A DNA stretch of 64,000 nucleotides from Anaerococcus murdochii (GTDB lineage Bacteria > Bacillota > Clostridia > Tissierellales > Peptoniphilaceae). Below, piece after piece: positions 54,313-63,158 of this stretch (within the stretch, counting starts at the first letter, position 1; the number at the start of each line of letters is the position of its first letter). Below the pieces are notes generated by a model. That model ran no database searches. It had not been told where the DNA came from and was given only the letters and a program-made list of their open reading frames with translations. The stretch is taken from contig NZ_JAIPME010000002.1 in assembly GCF_019957155.1 (NCBI RefSeq), positions 620,001 to 684,000 of the forward strand. The letters run 5' to 3'. Both the position numbers and the translations under genes were made by a program.

Positions 54313-55504
54313 ATTCACCTCTCACTATTAATATGCTCATGTCAATTAACTTATTTTTTACAACTCGTCTGACCTTGTTGCGATCTCCCTTTGCACTTAT
54401 CTTTCTTATATACTTCTTTCCCTTATATAAGACACCTGCGTAGGCTATTCCCAAATGAGCATAGCCTGTAGTGGCAAGGCACAAATCTGAACCTGTCGCT
54501 TGCCTTAAACCATCAAGCATTTCTCCTGCAACTTCTGGACTTACTACGTCATATTTTTCAATTGTTTCATATGAAACATTTAGTAATTTATGCTTGATTT
54601 CATTGGCATAGGTTATATAGGATTCTTTTATAACATCACTTGCACCAGCCACATCAATAATTGATGAAGCTACAAGCCCTCCTGTTATAGATTCAGCAGT
54701 GGAAATATATTCACCCTTTGTTCTTAATTCGTCTATTAGAACTCCTTCCCTGGACTTTTCTTCTGTTGTCAAAAGGAGAGGGCCAAAAACTTCTTTTACT
54801 TTATTAACTCCCTTATATAAGGAAGCTTTTAAATCTTCTTCACTTTCACCACTAGCTGTGACCCTTAATTCCACACCTGTAGTTTTAGCATAGGGACTGA
54901 TGGTTGGATTTGAACCCGACAAATCAATCCTACTTGCCACATCCCATTCACCCAAAAGACCTATTTTGCAATTTATAGATCTTATCATAAGGTCGGTGTG
55001 GATTCTTGGCACAACTTCCTTGTCAAACATATTTTGCATTTCATTTGGTGGACCAGGCATTAAAACAAATTTTGTCACATCTCCCATTATGCAACCTGGA
55101 GCTGTTCCTTGGTCATTTTTAAGTATAGTTGCAGATTTTGGGAAAATTGCCTGTTTCTTATTTACAGTCATGGCTCTTTTCTCATCGTTGAAATATTTTT
55201 GTAATTCCTCATAAGATTCCTGGTCCAAAACCATCTCATCTTCTAGACCCAAAACCTTAACCACAGTTTCCTTGGTAATGTCATCTTCTGTTGGCCCAAG
55301 ACCTCCGCTAATAAAAACATAGTCGTACTTGCCATTAGCTTCCTTTATGGCTTGATAGAGTCTTTCTGGATTATCTCCAACTGTCACCATCTTATATAAA
55401 TTTATGCCCAAGTCTTGGAGCCTTTCGGCTATAAACTTTGAATTTGTGTCAAGAATTGAACCAAGTAGGATTTCTGTACCCACCGAATATATTATTGCTT
55501 TCAT
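54290..55504 (-). CDS. cinA: CinA-family nicotinamide-nucleotide amidase/competence protein
   Basis: 404 aa, full two-domain form. N-terminal MoCF-like domain (KAIIYSVGTEILLGSILDTNSKFIAERLQDLGI; FISGGLGPTEDDITKE; LMPGPPNEMQNMF) and C-terminal CinA domain (ISTAESITGGLVASSIIDVAGASDVIKESYITYANEIKHKLL; SDLCLATTGYAHLG-like end). The C-terminal domain deamidates NMN in known members. It contains one parS-like site within codons N-V-S-Y-E-T-I. It lies in the par operon, overlapping parA. Confidence 0.93.
54563..54578. promoter_or_regulatory. parS-like site inside cinA, centre TA
   Basis: TGTTTCATATGAAACA, a perfect 16-bp palindrome. It differs from consensus parS only at the central two bases. Confidence 0.55.
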
Positions 55505-55517
55505 ATAACTTCCTTAG

Positions 55518-55533
55518 TGTTTCACGTGAAACT
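55518..55533. promoter_or_regulatory. parS site upstream of cinA, consensus centre CG
   Basis: TGTTTCACGTGAAACT: 15 of 16 bases match the Firmicute parS consensus and the central 14 bp (GTTTCACGTGAAAC) are perfect. Confidence 0.85.
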
Positions 55534-55585
55534 TTTCTATTTATATTTTACTCCTATTGAATGTAAATTCTAATTTTGGGAAATT

Positions 55586-55616
55586 AAAAAACACCTAGGC
55601 ATTTCGCCTAAGTGTT
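55586..55616 (-). terminator. Terminator overlapping the end of the CPBP gene
   Basis: AACAC-C-TAGGC (55590-55600) pairs with GCCTA-A-GTGTT (55606-55616); reverse-strand T run at 55581-55590. The stem includes the CPBP stop codon. Confidence 0.7.
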
Positions 55617-56398
55617 ATTAAAGAATATATTCCTATTATCAAAAATGCTGTGTATATACAAATTCCAACCGGACTTAAACCTTGGTCTAAAAACGGAATC
55701 ATGGCAAGTATGTTGTTTGTAGCATGAACTATTATAGAAGCTTTTATCGATCTAGTTTTGTAATATACATAAGCTAGGACAAGGCCCATGAAAAAGGTGT
55801 TTGGACTTTGAATTATATTAAAATGATAAAATCCAAATATTAAAGCAGTTAAAAATATTGTGGTCTTTGTCGAAGATTCTTTTTTGATTTCTTCAAACAA
55901 GACTCCCCTAAAAAGTAATTCTTCAACGAGAGGCGCATCTATTGCAACTACCAATAATATAACAATGCCATCTATCAGTCCTTTTGCACTAAAGGCTTTT
56001 TCTAATAATTCCATGGCACTATTTAATTGATTTGTGCCTGCAAAAACCTTTATTATTAAGTTAACAAAAATTTGTCCAAAACCAACCGTTCCAAGTCCTA
56101 CTCCAAATAGAGGGATAGGATTGCTAATTTTTTCATTTAAAATAAATGGTCTATCCAATTGATTTCTATAGGTCTTATCTCGCTTTTCTATATAAAAATA
56201 TAAAATTGTTAATTTAATTAATTGGCCCACCAAGAGCCCATAGACAATATAATCAGAAGCTTTTAGAATGTCCCCATCCATTATTCCTGCAATTATACTT
56301 GGTATGGTCGCTCCTGTAAAAACATCTATTATAACATTCGCAAATAGAAAGGATATTATTATGAATAAAACTTTAATTCCTTTTTTAAATCGCTCCAT
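55595..56398 (-). CDS. CPBP-family intramembrane metalloprotease-like protein
   Basis: 267 aa, about eight hydrophobic helices. The CPBP/Abi motifs are present: EELLFRGVLFEEI (motif 1, Glu-Glu and Arg) near 160, FGFYHFN (motif 2, His) near 190, and a final helix with HATNN (motif 3) near 234. Such proteins act as prenyl-protein proteases, bacteriocin self-immunity or membrane proteases; the substrate is unknown. AGGAGG start. It sits between two parS-like sites within the rsmG-cinA cluster. Confidence 0.88.
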   Translation of the reverse strand: MERFKKGIKVLFIIISFLFANVIIDVFTGATIPSIIAGIMDGDILKASDYIVYGLLVGQLIKLTILYFYIEKRDKTYRNQLDRPFILNEKISNPIPLFGVGLGTVGFGQIFVNLIIKVFAGTNQLNSAMELLEKAFSAKGLIDGIVILLVVAIDAPLVEELLFRGVLFEEIKKESSTKTTIFLTALIFGFYHFNIIQSPNTFFMGLVLAYVYYKTRSIKASIIVHATNNILAMIPFLDQGLSPVGICIYTAFLIIGIYSLITLRRNA

Positions 56399-56409
56399 AA
56401 ATCCTCCTT

Positions 56410-56425
56410 TGTTTCATATGAAACA
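56410..56425. promoter_or_regulatory. parS-like site between CPBP gene and rsmG, centre TA
   Basis: TGTTTCATATGAAACA, identical to the copy in cinA. It sits between the CPBP ribosome site and the end of rsmG. Confidence 0.55.
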
Positions 56426-57058
56426 TTATAGGGGTTTCCTTTTTGGAAGGTTTTGACCCCTTGGATAAGTCTTCTTACAAGACCTGACTTTTTTGACAAT
56501 CACATTTACTCTTTCATTGCCATCAAGGTCAAGTTCTTCCATTTTTATGACCTCTCCACCCAAAATCTCAAGGGCATTGGCCGCTGCTTTCACTTCCTCA
56601 TCAGCCTTTGGTCCTTTGAGGGCGATAAAAAGTCCACCGACTTTTACAAATGGCAGGCAGAGTTCAGAAAGAGTTGACATATTGGCAACAGCTCGAGAAA
56701 CAACCACGTCGAAAGCTTCCCTATTTTCTTTAGCAAAATCTTCCGCCCTGGTGTGGATAGCCCTGGCATTTGATAGTCCTAAGATTTCTATTACTTCATT
56801 CATGAAATTAACCTTTTTATTAACTGAATCTATCAAGGTTAAATCAATATCTTTTTCTATCCTAAGTGGGATACCTGGAAAACCAGCCCCAGCGCCCAAA
56901 TCCAAAACCTTATCGCCTTCCTGAATGTAATCCAAAACTGTAAGGGAATCCTTAAAGTGTTTTAATTCTATTTCAGAAGGATCTGTTATTGTTGTAAGAT
57001 TGGTGTGTGAGTTTACTTCTAAAAGGTAATCTGTATAGGCCTTATATTTCTTATCCAT
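56426..57058 (-). CDS. rsmG: 16S rRNA (guanine-N7) methyltransferase RsmG (GidB)
   Basis: 210 aa. Methylates G527 (E. coli numbering) of 16S rRNA with SAM. SAM loop [17 protein letters not shown] (about 66-82) and [31 protein letters not shown] (about 128-158) are standard. A short basic tail ([16 protein letters not shown]) closes it. It overlaps mnmG by 8 nt. The mnmG-rsmG-parA/B linkage is common near bacterial origins. Confidence 0.96.
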   Translation of the reverse strand: MDKKYKAYTDYLLEVNSHTNLTTITDPSEIELKHFKDSLTVLDYIQEGDKVLDLGAGAGFPGIPLRIEKDIDLTLIDSVNKKVNFMNEVIEILGLSNARAIHTRAEDFAKENREAFDVVVSRAVANMSTLSELCLPFVKVGGLFIALKGPKADEEVKAAANALEILGGEVIKMEELDLDGNERVNVIVKKVRSCKKTYPRGQNLPKRKPL

Positions 57059-58943
57059 AGAGTTCTCCAGTCTTAAGCCTAATTAAAAGCACATTTATAT
57101 CCGCAGGGCTTACTCCAGATATCCTTGAAGCTTGGCCAATAGAATCTGGTTTGATTTCATTAAGTTTTTCTGCAGATTCTTTCTTGAGGCCAGGTATCTT
57201 TGCATAGTCAATATCATGGCTTAGCTTTTTGCTCTCAAGCTTTTTAAATTTCTCTATATCCTTAAGCTGTTTATTGATGTAGCCTTCGTATTTAATCTCA
57301 GTTTGAACACTCATCCTTATATAAGCAGGAAGGTCAGCTCTTTCAGGGTCGAAAACCACTGAATTTTCATAAGTGATTTCAGGTCTTTTAATCAGCTCAT
57401 AAAGTGTTAAGCCATTGTTTAGTGGAGTTGACCCAAGTTCTTCGAGAGCCTTGTTAGTTTCCTCTTTTGGTGTAAGCATAATTGCCTTGAGTCTTTGAAT
57501 TTCACCTTCAATTAGTCCACGCTTATCTACCATTTTTTGATAACGCTCGTCAGACACAAGGCCAATATCGTGGCCTTTCTTAGAAAGCCTTTGGTCGGCA
57601 TTATCTTGACGCATGGTTAGCCTGTACTCACACCTAGATGTCATCATCCTATATGGTTCGTTGGTTCCTTCTGTAACTAGGTCGTCAATTAATACTCCTA
57701 TATAGGCATCAGACCTGTCCAGGATAAACTCTTCCTGGCCTTTTATTTTAAGGGCGGCATTGATACCTGCAACCAAGCCTTGGCCAGCTGCTTCTTCATA
57801 GCCTGATGAACCGTTGATCTGACCAGCAAAATATAAACCTGAATAGGCCTTAGATTCCAAAGTTCTTTTAAGTTCCCTAGTGTCAATCATGTCATACTCA
57901 ATGGCATAGGCAGGTCTTATTATATTTACGTCCTCAAGACCAATTATTGTTTTGTAAAATTCCATCTGGACTTCTTGAGGTAGGGAAGATGATACGCCTT
58001 GGACATACATTTCATTTGTAGTAAGACCTTCCGGCTCTATAAAGACTTGGTGGATGTCCCTATCAGGAAATCTCACCATCTTATCTTCGATTGACGGACA
58101 ATATCTTGGTCCAATTCCCTTAATCTTGCCCCCATAAATTGGTGACCTGTCGAGGTTATCCATGATGATTTGTTTTGTTTCTTCTGTTGTGTATGTTAGG
58201 TAGCAATCTTCTTGGTGCCTGTCAGAATAATCCTTGCCTTCATTTAAAAATGAAAATGGAATTACTTCCTTATCGCCAGGTTGGACTGTTGTTTCCTTGT
58301 AATTTATAGAATCCCTGTGAACTCTGGCAGGAGTTCCTGTCTTGAATCTACGAATATTAAAACCCATTTCTACTAAGCTATCAGTTAGATATGTCGCTGC
58401 AGAAAGGCCGTGAGGACCACTAACTTTTTCATAATCGCCTATTAGGATTTTTCCGTTTAGGTAGGTCCCAGTACAAATTATAAGGGCCTTAGTTTCATAG
58501 ATTGCCCCTTGAATTGTTTCACATGAAACAATTTTTCCGTCCTGGTAATTTATCTTGTCTACTTCTTGTTCAAATAAATCTAAGTTTGGTTCATCTTCCA
58601 AAACTTTTTTCATCTCTTCGTGGTATTTTCTTTTGTCAGCCTGCACCCTTAGGGAATGGACAGCTGGGCCCTTTGATGTATTTAGCATCCTTGATTGGAT
58701 AAAGGTCTTGTCGATATTAATCGCCATTTCCCCACCCAAGGCATCTATTTCTCTAACTATATGGCCCTTGCCTGTTCCTCCGATATTAGGATTGCAAGGC
58801 ATGTCTGCTATTGATTCCATAGATGTAGTTAAGACTAGGGTCTTCATTCCAAGCCTTGCAGCTGCAAGACCCGCCTCACAACCAGCGTGGCCTGCACCAA
58901 CAACAACTACATCATAGGATCCTGCTTGATATTTATTTTCCAA
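57051..58943 (-). CDS. mnmG: tRNA uridine-5-carboxymethylaminomethyl modification enzyme MnmG (GidA)
   Basis: 630 aa from TTG 58943. AAGGAG at 58951-58956 points to this TTG with 7-bp spacing; a longer frame from 58994 would lie inside mnmE and has no site. FAD-binding [22 protein letters not shown] (about 12-33), [21 protein letters not shown], and the C-terminal helical domain with [11 protein letters not shown]. It works with MnmE to modify U34 of several tRNAs. It contains a parS-like site at 58515-58530. Overlaps mnmE by 11 nt. Confidence 0.96.
   Translation of the reverse strand: MENKYQAGSYDVVVVGAGHAGCEAGLAAARLGMKTLVLTTSMESIADMPCNPNIGGTGKGHIVREIDALGGEMAINIDKTFIQSRMLNTSKGPAVHSLRVQADKRKYHEEMKKVLEDEPNLDLFEQEVDKINYQDGKIVSCETIQGAIYETKALIICTGTYLNGKILIGDYEKVSGPHGLSAATYLTDSLVEMGFNIRRFKTGTPARVHRDSINYKETTVQPGDKEVIPFSFLNEGKDYSDRHQEDCYLTYTTEETKQIIMDNLDRSPIYGGKIKGIGPRYCPSIEDKMVRFPDRDIHQVFIEPEGLTTNEMYVQGVSSSLPQEVQMEFYKTIIGLEDVNIIRPAYAIEYDMIDTRELKRTLESKAYSGLYFAGQINGSSGYEEAAGQGLVAGINAALKIKGQEEFILDRSDAYIGVLIDDLVTEGTNEPYRMMTSRCEYRLTMRQDNADQRLSKKGHDIGLVSDERYQKMVDKRGLIEGEIQRLKAIMLTPKEETNKALEELGSTPLNNGLTLYELIKRPEITYENSVVFDPERADLPAYIRMSVQTEIKYEGYINKQLKDIEKFKKLESKKLSHDIDYAKIPGLKKESAEKLNEIKPDSIGQASRISGVSPADINVLLIRLKTGELYG
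58515..58530. promoter_or_regulatory. parS-like site inside mnmG, centre CA
   Basis: TGTTTCACATGAAACA with arms extended by two more bases on each side (ATTGTTTCA and TGAAACAAT). Same sequence as the site at 31063. Confidence 0.6.
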
Positions 58944-60297
58944 CGCAAAACTCCTTAAATACTTTATCCATAATTTCTCCCGACACGCTTTCACCGATAA
59001 TTAGACCCAAATCTTCATATGCAGAAGACAAATCAACCTCGCAAGCATCTATTGGGATCCCTGCCTCCATATCATTTAACGACGTTTTTATCTTTTCTTC
59101 CGCTGATTTTAAAAGCCTTTCGTGTCTGGTGTTTGTAATTAAAACTGATTCTCTGTTTATTTCCTTAGTATCAAAAATATCCCTGATTGTATCTTCGAGT
59201 GTCCTAATCCCCATTTGGTCAACCATTGAAGTTTTAATAATAGGAATGTCTACATCGAAAATATTCTCGTTAAACTTCCCGTCAAGGTCTGCCTTATTTA
59301 AGATTATAATGGCGTTTTTCCCTTTGATTAGGTCGAGGATTTTCTCGTCTTCCTCGTCAAAATCTCTCGACATATCAAAAATCGCAAGAATAAGGTCGGA
59401 CTGGTCAACAAGTTCAATTGACTTATCTACACCGATTTTCTCAACCAAGTCATCCGTATCCCTAATACCGGCTGTATCATTAATCTTAAGTGTAAAATCT
59501 CCAAGGGAAATATATTCTGTAATCAAATCCCTGGTTGTCCCCGGTATGTCAGTAACAATGGCCCTATTTTCATCCAATAGGACGTTTAAAAGCGAGGATT
59601 TCCCCACATTTGGTTTGCCGATGATTGTGGTATTTATCCCGTCTTTTACAAGCTTGCCCTTGTTTGAAGTAGAAGCAAGTTCGTCGATTTTTGCCTGAGC
59701 TTTTTTGATGTAGGCTGTGATGTCAGATACAGGTAGGTCTTCACCGTCTTCTGTGAAATTTATCGAATACTCAAGACGGGCAAGACCCTCCTTGAGTTCT
59801 GTCCTGATTTCTCTAATTTTTTTAGTCAGTGAACCTTGAAGTTGGCTTATACCTTGGCTTGCTGATAATTTATTTGTCGAATTGATTATATCAAGAACTG
59901 CCTCTGCCTGGGAAAGGTCAATTCTGCCATTTAGGAAGGCTCTTTTTGTAAATTCCCCTGGCTCTGCAAGGTCAGCCCCCTTATCTAGAAGGAGGTTTAA
60001 AATCTCCCTTACAGCCACAAAAGATCCGTGGCAGTTTATCTCGCACACGTCTTCTCTGGTATAAGTCGCAGGTGCCTTCATAAAGGCAACCATAACCTCA
60101 TCTACAATCTCTCCGTCATTTCCAATAATGTGGCCATAGCGAAGGTACCTATTGTCTTTGTCAGGATCAATAGGTCTTTTGTTAATCGGCCTAAATATTT
60201 CATTTATAGTGGCAAGGGTCTTATCCCCTGTCATCCTCACTATCGAAATCCCACCAGTGCCCGCTGGAGTTGAGATAGCTGCTATTGTCTTTGCCAT
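58933..60297 (-). CDS. mnmE: tRNA modification GTPase MnmE (TrmE)
   Basis: 454 aa. N-terminal tetrahydrofolate-binding domain (1-115; [18 protein letters not shown]), helical domain, and an inserted G domain with G1 GKPNVGKS (227-234), [10 protein letters not shown] and NKAD. It ends in the catalytic Cys motif F-C-V-G-K. Full length, strong promoter upstream. First gene of the mnmE-mnmG-rsmG line. Confidence 0.97.
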   Translation of the reverse strand: MAKTIAAISTPAGTGGISIVRMTGDKTLATINEIFRPINKRPIDPDKDNRYLRYGHIIGNDGEIVDEVMVAFMKAPATYTREDVCEINCHGSFVAVREILNLLLDKGADLAEPGEFTKRAFLNGRIDLSQAEAVLDIINSTNKLSASQGISQLQGSLTKKIREIRTELKEGLARLEYSINFTEDGEDLPVSDITAYIKKAQAKIDELASTSNKGKLVKDGINTTIIGKPNVGKSSLLNVLLDENRAIVTDIPGTTRDLITEYISLGDFTLKINDTAGIRDTDDLVEKIGVDKSIELVDQSDLILAIFDMSRDFDEEDEKILDLIKGKNAIIILNKADLDGKFNENIFDVDIPIIKTSMVDQMGIRTLEDTIRDIFDTKEINRESVLITNTRHERLLKSAEEKIKTSLNDMEAGIPIDACEVDLSSAYEDLGLIIGESVSGEIMDKVFKEFCVGK

Positions 60298-60325
60298 AAA
60301 TCCTCCTTATGCTTTTAGTGATTGT

Positions 60326-60344
60326 CCACTACTTTCACTAGTGG
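60326..60344 (-). other. Hairpin in the mnmE leader
   Basis: CCACTA (60326-60331) and TAGTGG (60339-60344) with 7-nt loop, just downstream of the mnmE promoter. It could be an operator or a leader hairpin. Confidence 0.4.
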
Positions 60345-60358
60345 TTTGTAACATAAAG

Positions 60359-60386
60359 ATTATAGTGGAAATTGGCATTTTGTCAA
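60359..60386 (-). promoter_or_regulatory. Strong promoter of mnmE-mnmG-rsmG
   Basis: Reverse strand TTGACA (60381-60386), 16-bp spacer, TATAAT (60359-60364), both perfect. Confidence 0.85.
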
Positions 60387-60497
60387 CATTAAAGCTTGAC
60401 TTATAGCCATTTTGCTTGGATTGATAAAAATAAATGTAAAATTTCCCTATTTTTCCCAAAAAAATCCGCAAAACTCGTTTATTTTCTTGGTTAAATA

Positions 60498-60506
60498 TGA
60501 TATATT
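60498..60506 (+). promoter_or_regulatory. Extended -10 of the Na/Pi cotransporter gene
   Basis: TG-A-TATATT about 30 bp before the ATG; the -35 is poor. Confidence 0.4.
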
Positions 60507-60535
60507 AGAAGTAACGAAGATTTTTTGGAGGAATT

Positions 60536-62227
60536 ATGAATTTATCATCACTGTCTTCCCTACAATGGAACCTCATCGCAGGAGGACTTGCAATATTCTT
60601 ATTCGGTATCAGCCTAATGGGCGATGCCCTAACTAACTTTGCAGGACCCAAGATGCGAGGTCTGGTTGAAAAATACACCTCAAACCCAATTAAGGGTGTC
60701 CTTGTAGGTATAATAATCACAGGACTAATCCAGTCCTCATCAGCAACCACAGTTATAGCCATATCCTTTGTAAGGGCTGGCATCATGAGCCTAGAACAGG
60801 CCATAGGAGTCACCCTCGGAGCCAATATCGGTACAACTGTCACATCAATCTTAATCGGTTTTAACCTAGGATATTTTTCCTACTTTATAGCCCTAATTGG
60901 TGTTTTGATATTTATGTTCGCATCCAAGAGGAAAAACAAATACATAGGTGAAATTTTTATAGGTTTTGGCCTTCTATTCATAGGTCTTGAAATGATGGGC
61001 GGATCCCTTGAAGAACTAAAAAATATCCCAGGATTTGAAAATATTGTTACAAGCGTTGGCAGAACACCAATACTTGGAGTATTAATAGGTGCTGCTCTTA
61101 CAGCCCTTATCCAATCATCATCTGCCTTTATCGGTATTACCCAATCACTTTACGCATCAGGCGCCATAAGCCTAGAAGTGGCTCTAGCCCTAATGTTTGG
61201 TGCTAATATAGGAACATGTATCACAGCCATCCTTGCAAGTCTTGGAGGAAGCTTGTCAGCAAAAAGGACATCCCTCTTCCACATACTATTTAACGTATCG
61301 GTCTCAGTAATATTTTTAATATTATTAAGCCCATACGAACAACTAGTAAAAACTATAGCGACCGCCACAAATGCTAGCGACCTAATGACCATAGCTATAG
61401 GACACTTCACCTTTAACTTCATAGGAATGATCATCTTCCTACCATTAATAAAGGTCGTAGCAAGGATACTAAGAAAGATAATCCCAGGCAAGGACTCAAT
61501 CCTAACCGACCTAGGAAACATCGAACTAGACGAAAGATTAATCTCAGCCTTCCCAGCAGCTGCCCTTTCACAAACAAAGACAGCCATAATCCAGGAATCA
61601 GTAGTAGCCCTCGAAAACATCAAGGCAACCAAGTCCTACCTAAACACAAAGGACAAAAAACACTACGACACAAGCAAGGAAGCTGAATCTATGGTCAACG
61701 ACATGGACACTAAAATCCAAGCCTACTTGCTAAACCTAGCCCAAAACCAACTCCCACCTGAAATCGAAAGAGACATGCAAACCTATCTGCAAGTACAAAT
61801 GAACGTCGAAAGAATCTCCGACCTAGCAGAAAACTTAGCAGACTACTACCATGAAATCTACGAATCAGGCACAGGCTACGGGGAAGAAGCCGTAAAAGAC
61901 CTAAACGACATCTGCGATTTGGTAATAAACAACATAGTATCAGCTATGGAAATCTATGAAGACATAGACCTAGCCAAATTCAACAAGCTAACAGAAGATG
62001 AGGCAGCCCTAGACCTAATGGAATTAAATCTAAGAAAGAGCCATTACGGTAGACTTAAAAAAGGCCTAGACATGACAACCATGGCCTCCTACGTCTACAA
62101 CGACATACTCTCCACCATGGAAAGAATCGGTGACCACGCCTACAACATAGCCAGGGTCACAATAGAACCAGTAAAGACCCACACCGGCTACCATATCGAA
62201 GGCGAAGAAAATATGAGTCTATTTTAA
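60536..62227 (+). CDS. Na+/phosphate cotransporter (NptA type) with PhoU-like tail
   Basis: 563 aa. About 9 membrane helices hold the two inverted repeats with the twin QSSSA motifs (LIQSSSATTVIAISF about 61 and LIQSSSAFIGITQ about 193) typical of Na/Pi cotransporters. From about 340 on, a helical PhoU-like domain (ENIKATKSYL, AYLLNLAQNQLPPEIERDMQTYLQVQMNVERISDLAENLADY; DILSTMERIGDHAYNIAR). It moves phosphate with Na+. GGAGGA start. Replaces the jag-yidC-rnpA-rpmH genes that often sit beside mnmE. Confidence 0.93.
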   Translation: MNLSSLSSLQWNLIAGGLAIFLFGISLMGDALTNFAGPKMRGLVEKYTSNPIKGVLVGIIITGLIQSSSATTVIAISFVRAGIMSLEQAIGVTLGANIGTTVTSILIGFNLGYFSYFIALIGVLIFMFASKRKNKYIGEIFIGFGLLFIGLEMMGGSLEELKNIPGFENIVTSVGRTPILGVLIGAALTALIQSSSAFIGITQSLYASGAISLEVALALMFGANIGTCITAILASLGGSLSAKRTSLFHILFNVSVSVIFLILLSPYEQLVKTIATATNASDLMTIAIGHFTFNFIGMIIFLPLIKVVARILRKIIPGKDSILTDLGNIELDERLISAFPAAALSQTKTAIIQESVVALENIKATKSYLNTKDKKHYDTSKEAESMVNDMDTKIQAYLLNLAQNQLPPEIERDMQTYLQVQMNVERISDLAENLADYYHEIYESGTGYGEEAVKDLNDICDLVINNIVSAMEIYEDIDLAKFNKLTEDEAALDLMELNLRKSHYGRLKKGLDMTTMASYVYNDILSTMERIGDHAYNIARVTIEPVKTHTGYHIEGEENMSLF

Positions 62228-62235
62228 AATTAAAA

Positions 62236-62327
62236 AGACTGGCCCAGAATAAAAATCCTTCCACAATCACCAGAGAAACCTATAAGAATCTCTGTAAGGG
62301 GGAGGGTATTCTGCCCAGTCTCTTTTT
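62236..62327 (+). terminator. Large three-tier hairpin terminator after the Na/Pi gene
   Basis: AGACTGG/CCAGTCT (62236-62242, 62315-62321), CAGAATA/TATTCTG (62245-62251, 62307-62313), CCTTCC/GGAGGG (62257-62262, 62301-62306) and CAGAGA/TCTCTG (62271-62276, 62289-62294), then five T. It is unusually long for a terminator, about 85 nt, so a processed 3' RNA is possible. Confidence 0.7.
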
Positions 62328-62348
62328 GTATCTTTTAAAAAATTAAAA

Positions 62349-62376
62349 ACCAGGCTTAAATAGATAAGCCTGGTAA
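62349..62376 (-). terminator. Terminator of the TRAP/HAD transcript
   Basis: ACCAGGCTTA and TAAGCCTGGT stem; reverse-strand T-rich tail (A run at 62338-62350 on the plus strand). Confidence 0.85.
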
Positions 62377-62378
62377 TA

Positions 62379-63158
62379 TTAAATTTCGGGAATTATGTCT
62401 TTAACTGATTCAAAAATATAATCGGCTTCTACATCGCTTTTTTTATAATCTTCTAAACTTGTTTCACCTGATAGGACCAAAATAGATTTAATTCCAGCCC
62501 TATGACCCATGGCTATATCTGTATAAAGCCTATCGCCAACCATGATTAAATCATTCTTGTCAACCTTATATTTCTCTGTTAAAGATTCAATCATTTTACT
62601 CTCTGGTTTTCCAATAACTATTGGCCTTCTATTAACACAAGCATTGAGCAATTCAATAATAGAGCCCGCATCAGGCATTATTCTACCAGCGTCCAAAGGA
62701 CATACAAAGTCAGGATGGGTTGCAAAATAATCATAACCATCTTGGAGATAATCACAAGCTATCCAGAGTTTTTCGTAAGTAAGCTCTGTATCAAAACTTA
62801 CTAAAACTGCATCGATTTCCTTATTTCTTTCTGTAATTATTTCAAAACCAGCTTCTTCCAACTGATTTTTTAAAGATGTATTTCCTACTAAAAACAATCT
62901 CTTTTTACCGATTTTCTCGAAATATGAAATAGTAGCATCTGCTGAAGAGAACACTTCATCTTCGCTAGCGTCAATTCCAAGTTTTTCTAATTTTTTAACA
63001 TACTCAACCTTATCTTTTGAAGCGTTATTAGTTAGGAAAATATATTTTTTCCCAGAATTCTTGATTTTTCCCAAAAACTCTTTGGCTCCATCTATAAGTT
63101 TGTTTCCAAGATATATAGTTCCATCCATATCTAGCAAAAACACGGACTTATCTATCAT
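62379..63158 (-). CDS. HAD-superfamily IIA hydrolase (NagD/PGP-like phosphatase)
   Basis: 259 aa. HAD motif I LLDMDGTIYLG (near 9-19), motif II FLTNNASKD (near 41), the type IIA cap (about 75-180), motif III Lys in VIGKPESKM (near 195) and motif IV MVGDRLYTDIAMGHRAG (near 215). Members dephosphorylate small sugar or nucleotide phosphates such as phosphoglycolate or NMP. It starts directly after the TRAP permease stop codon. Exact substrate unknown. Confidence 0.92.
   Translation of the reverse strand: MIDKSVFLLDMDGTIYLGNKLIDGAKEFLGKIKNSGKKYIFLTNNASKDKVEYVKKLEKLGIDASEDEVFSSADATISYFEKIGKKRLFLVGNTSLKNQLEEAGFEIITERNKEIDAVLVSFDTELTYEKLWIACDYLQDGYDYFATHPDFVCPLDAGRIMPDAGSIIELLNACVNRRPIVIGKPESKMIESLTEKYKVDKNDLIMVGDRLYTDIAMGHRAGIKSILVLSGETSLEDYKKSDVEADYIFESVKDIIPEI

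Noticed and set aside
54900..54925. tRNA T-arm-like sequence (GGATTTGAACCCGAC)
   Set aside because: It lies within conserved cinA codons and no acceptor stem or anticodon arm can be built around it.
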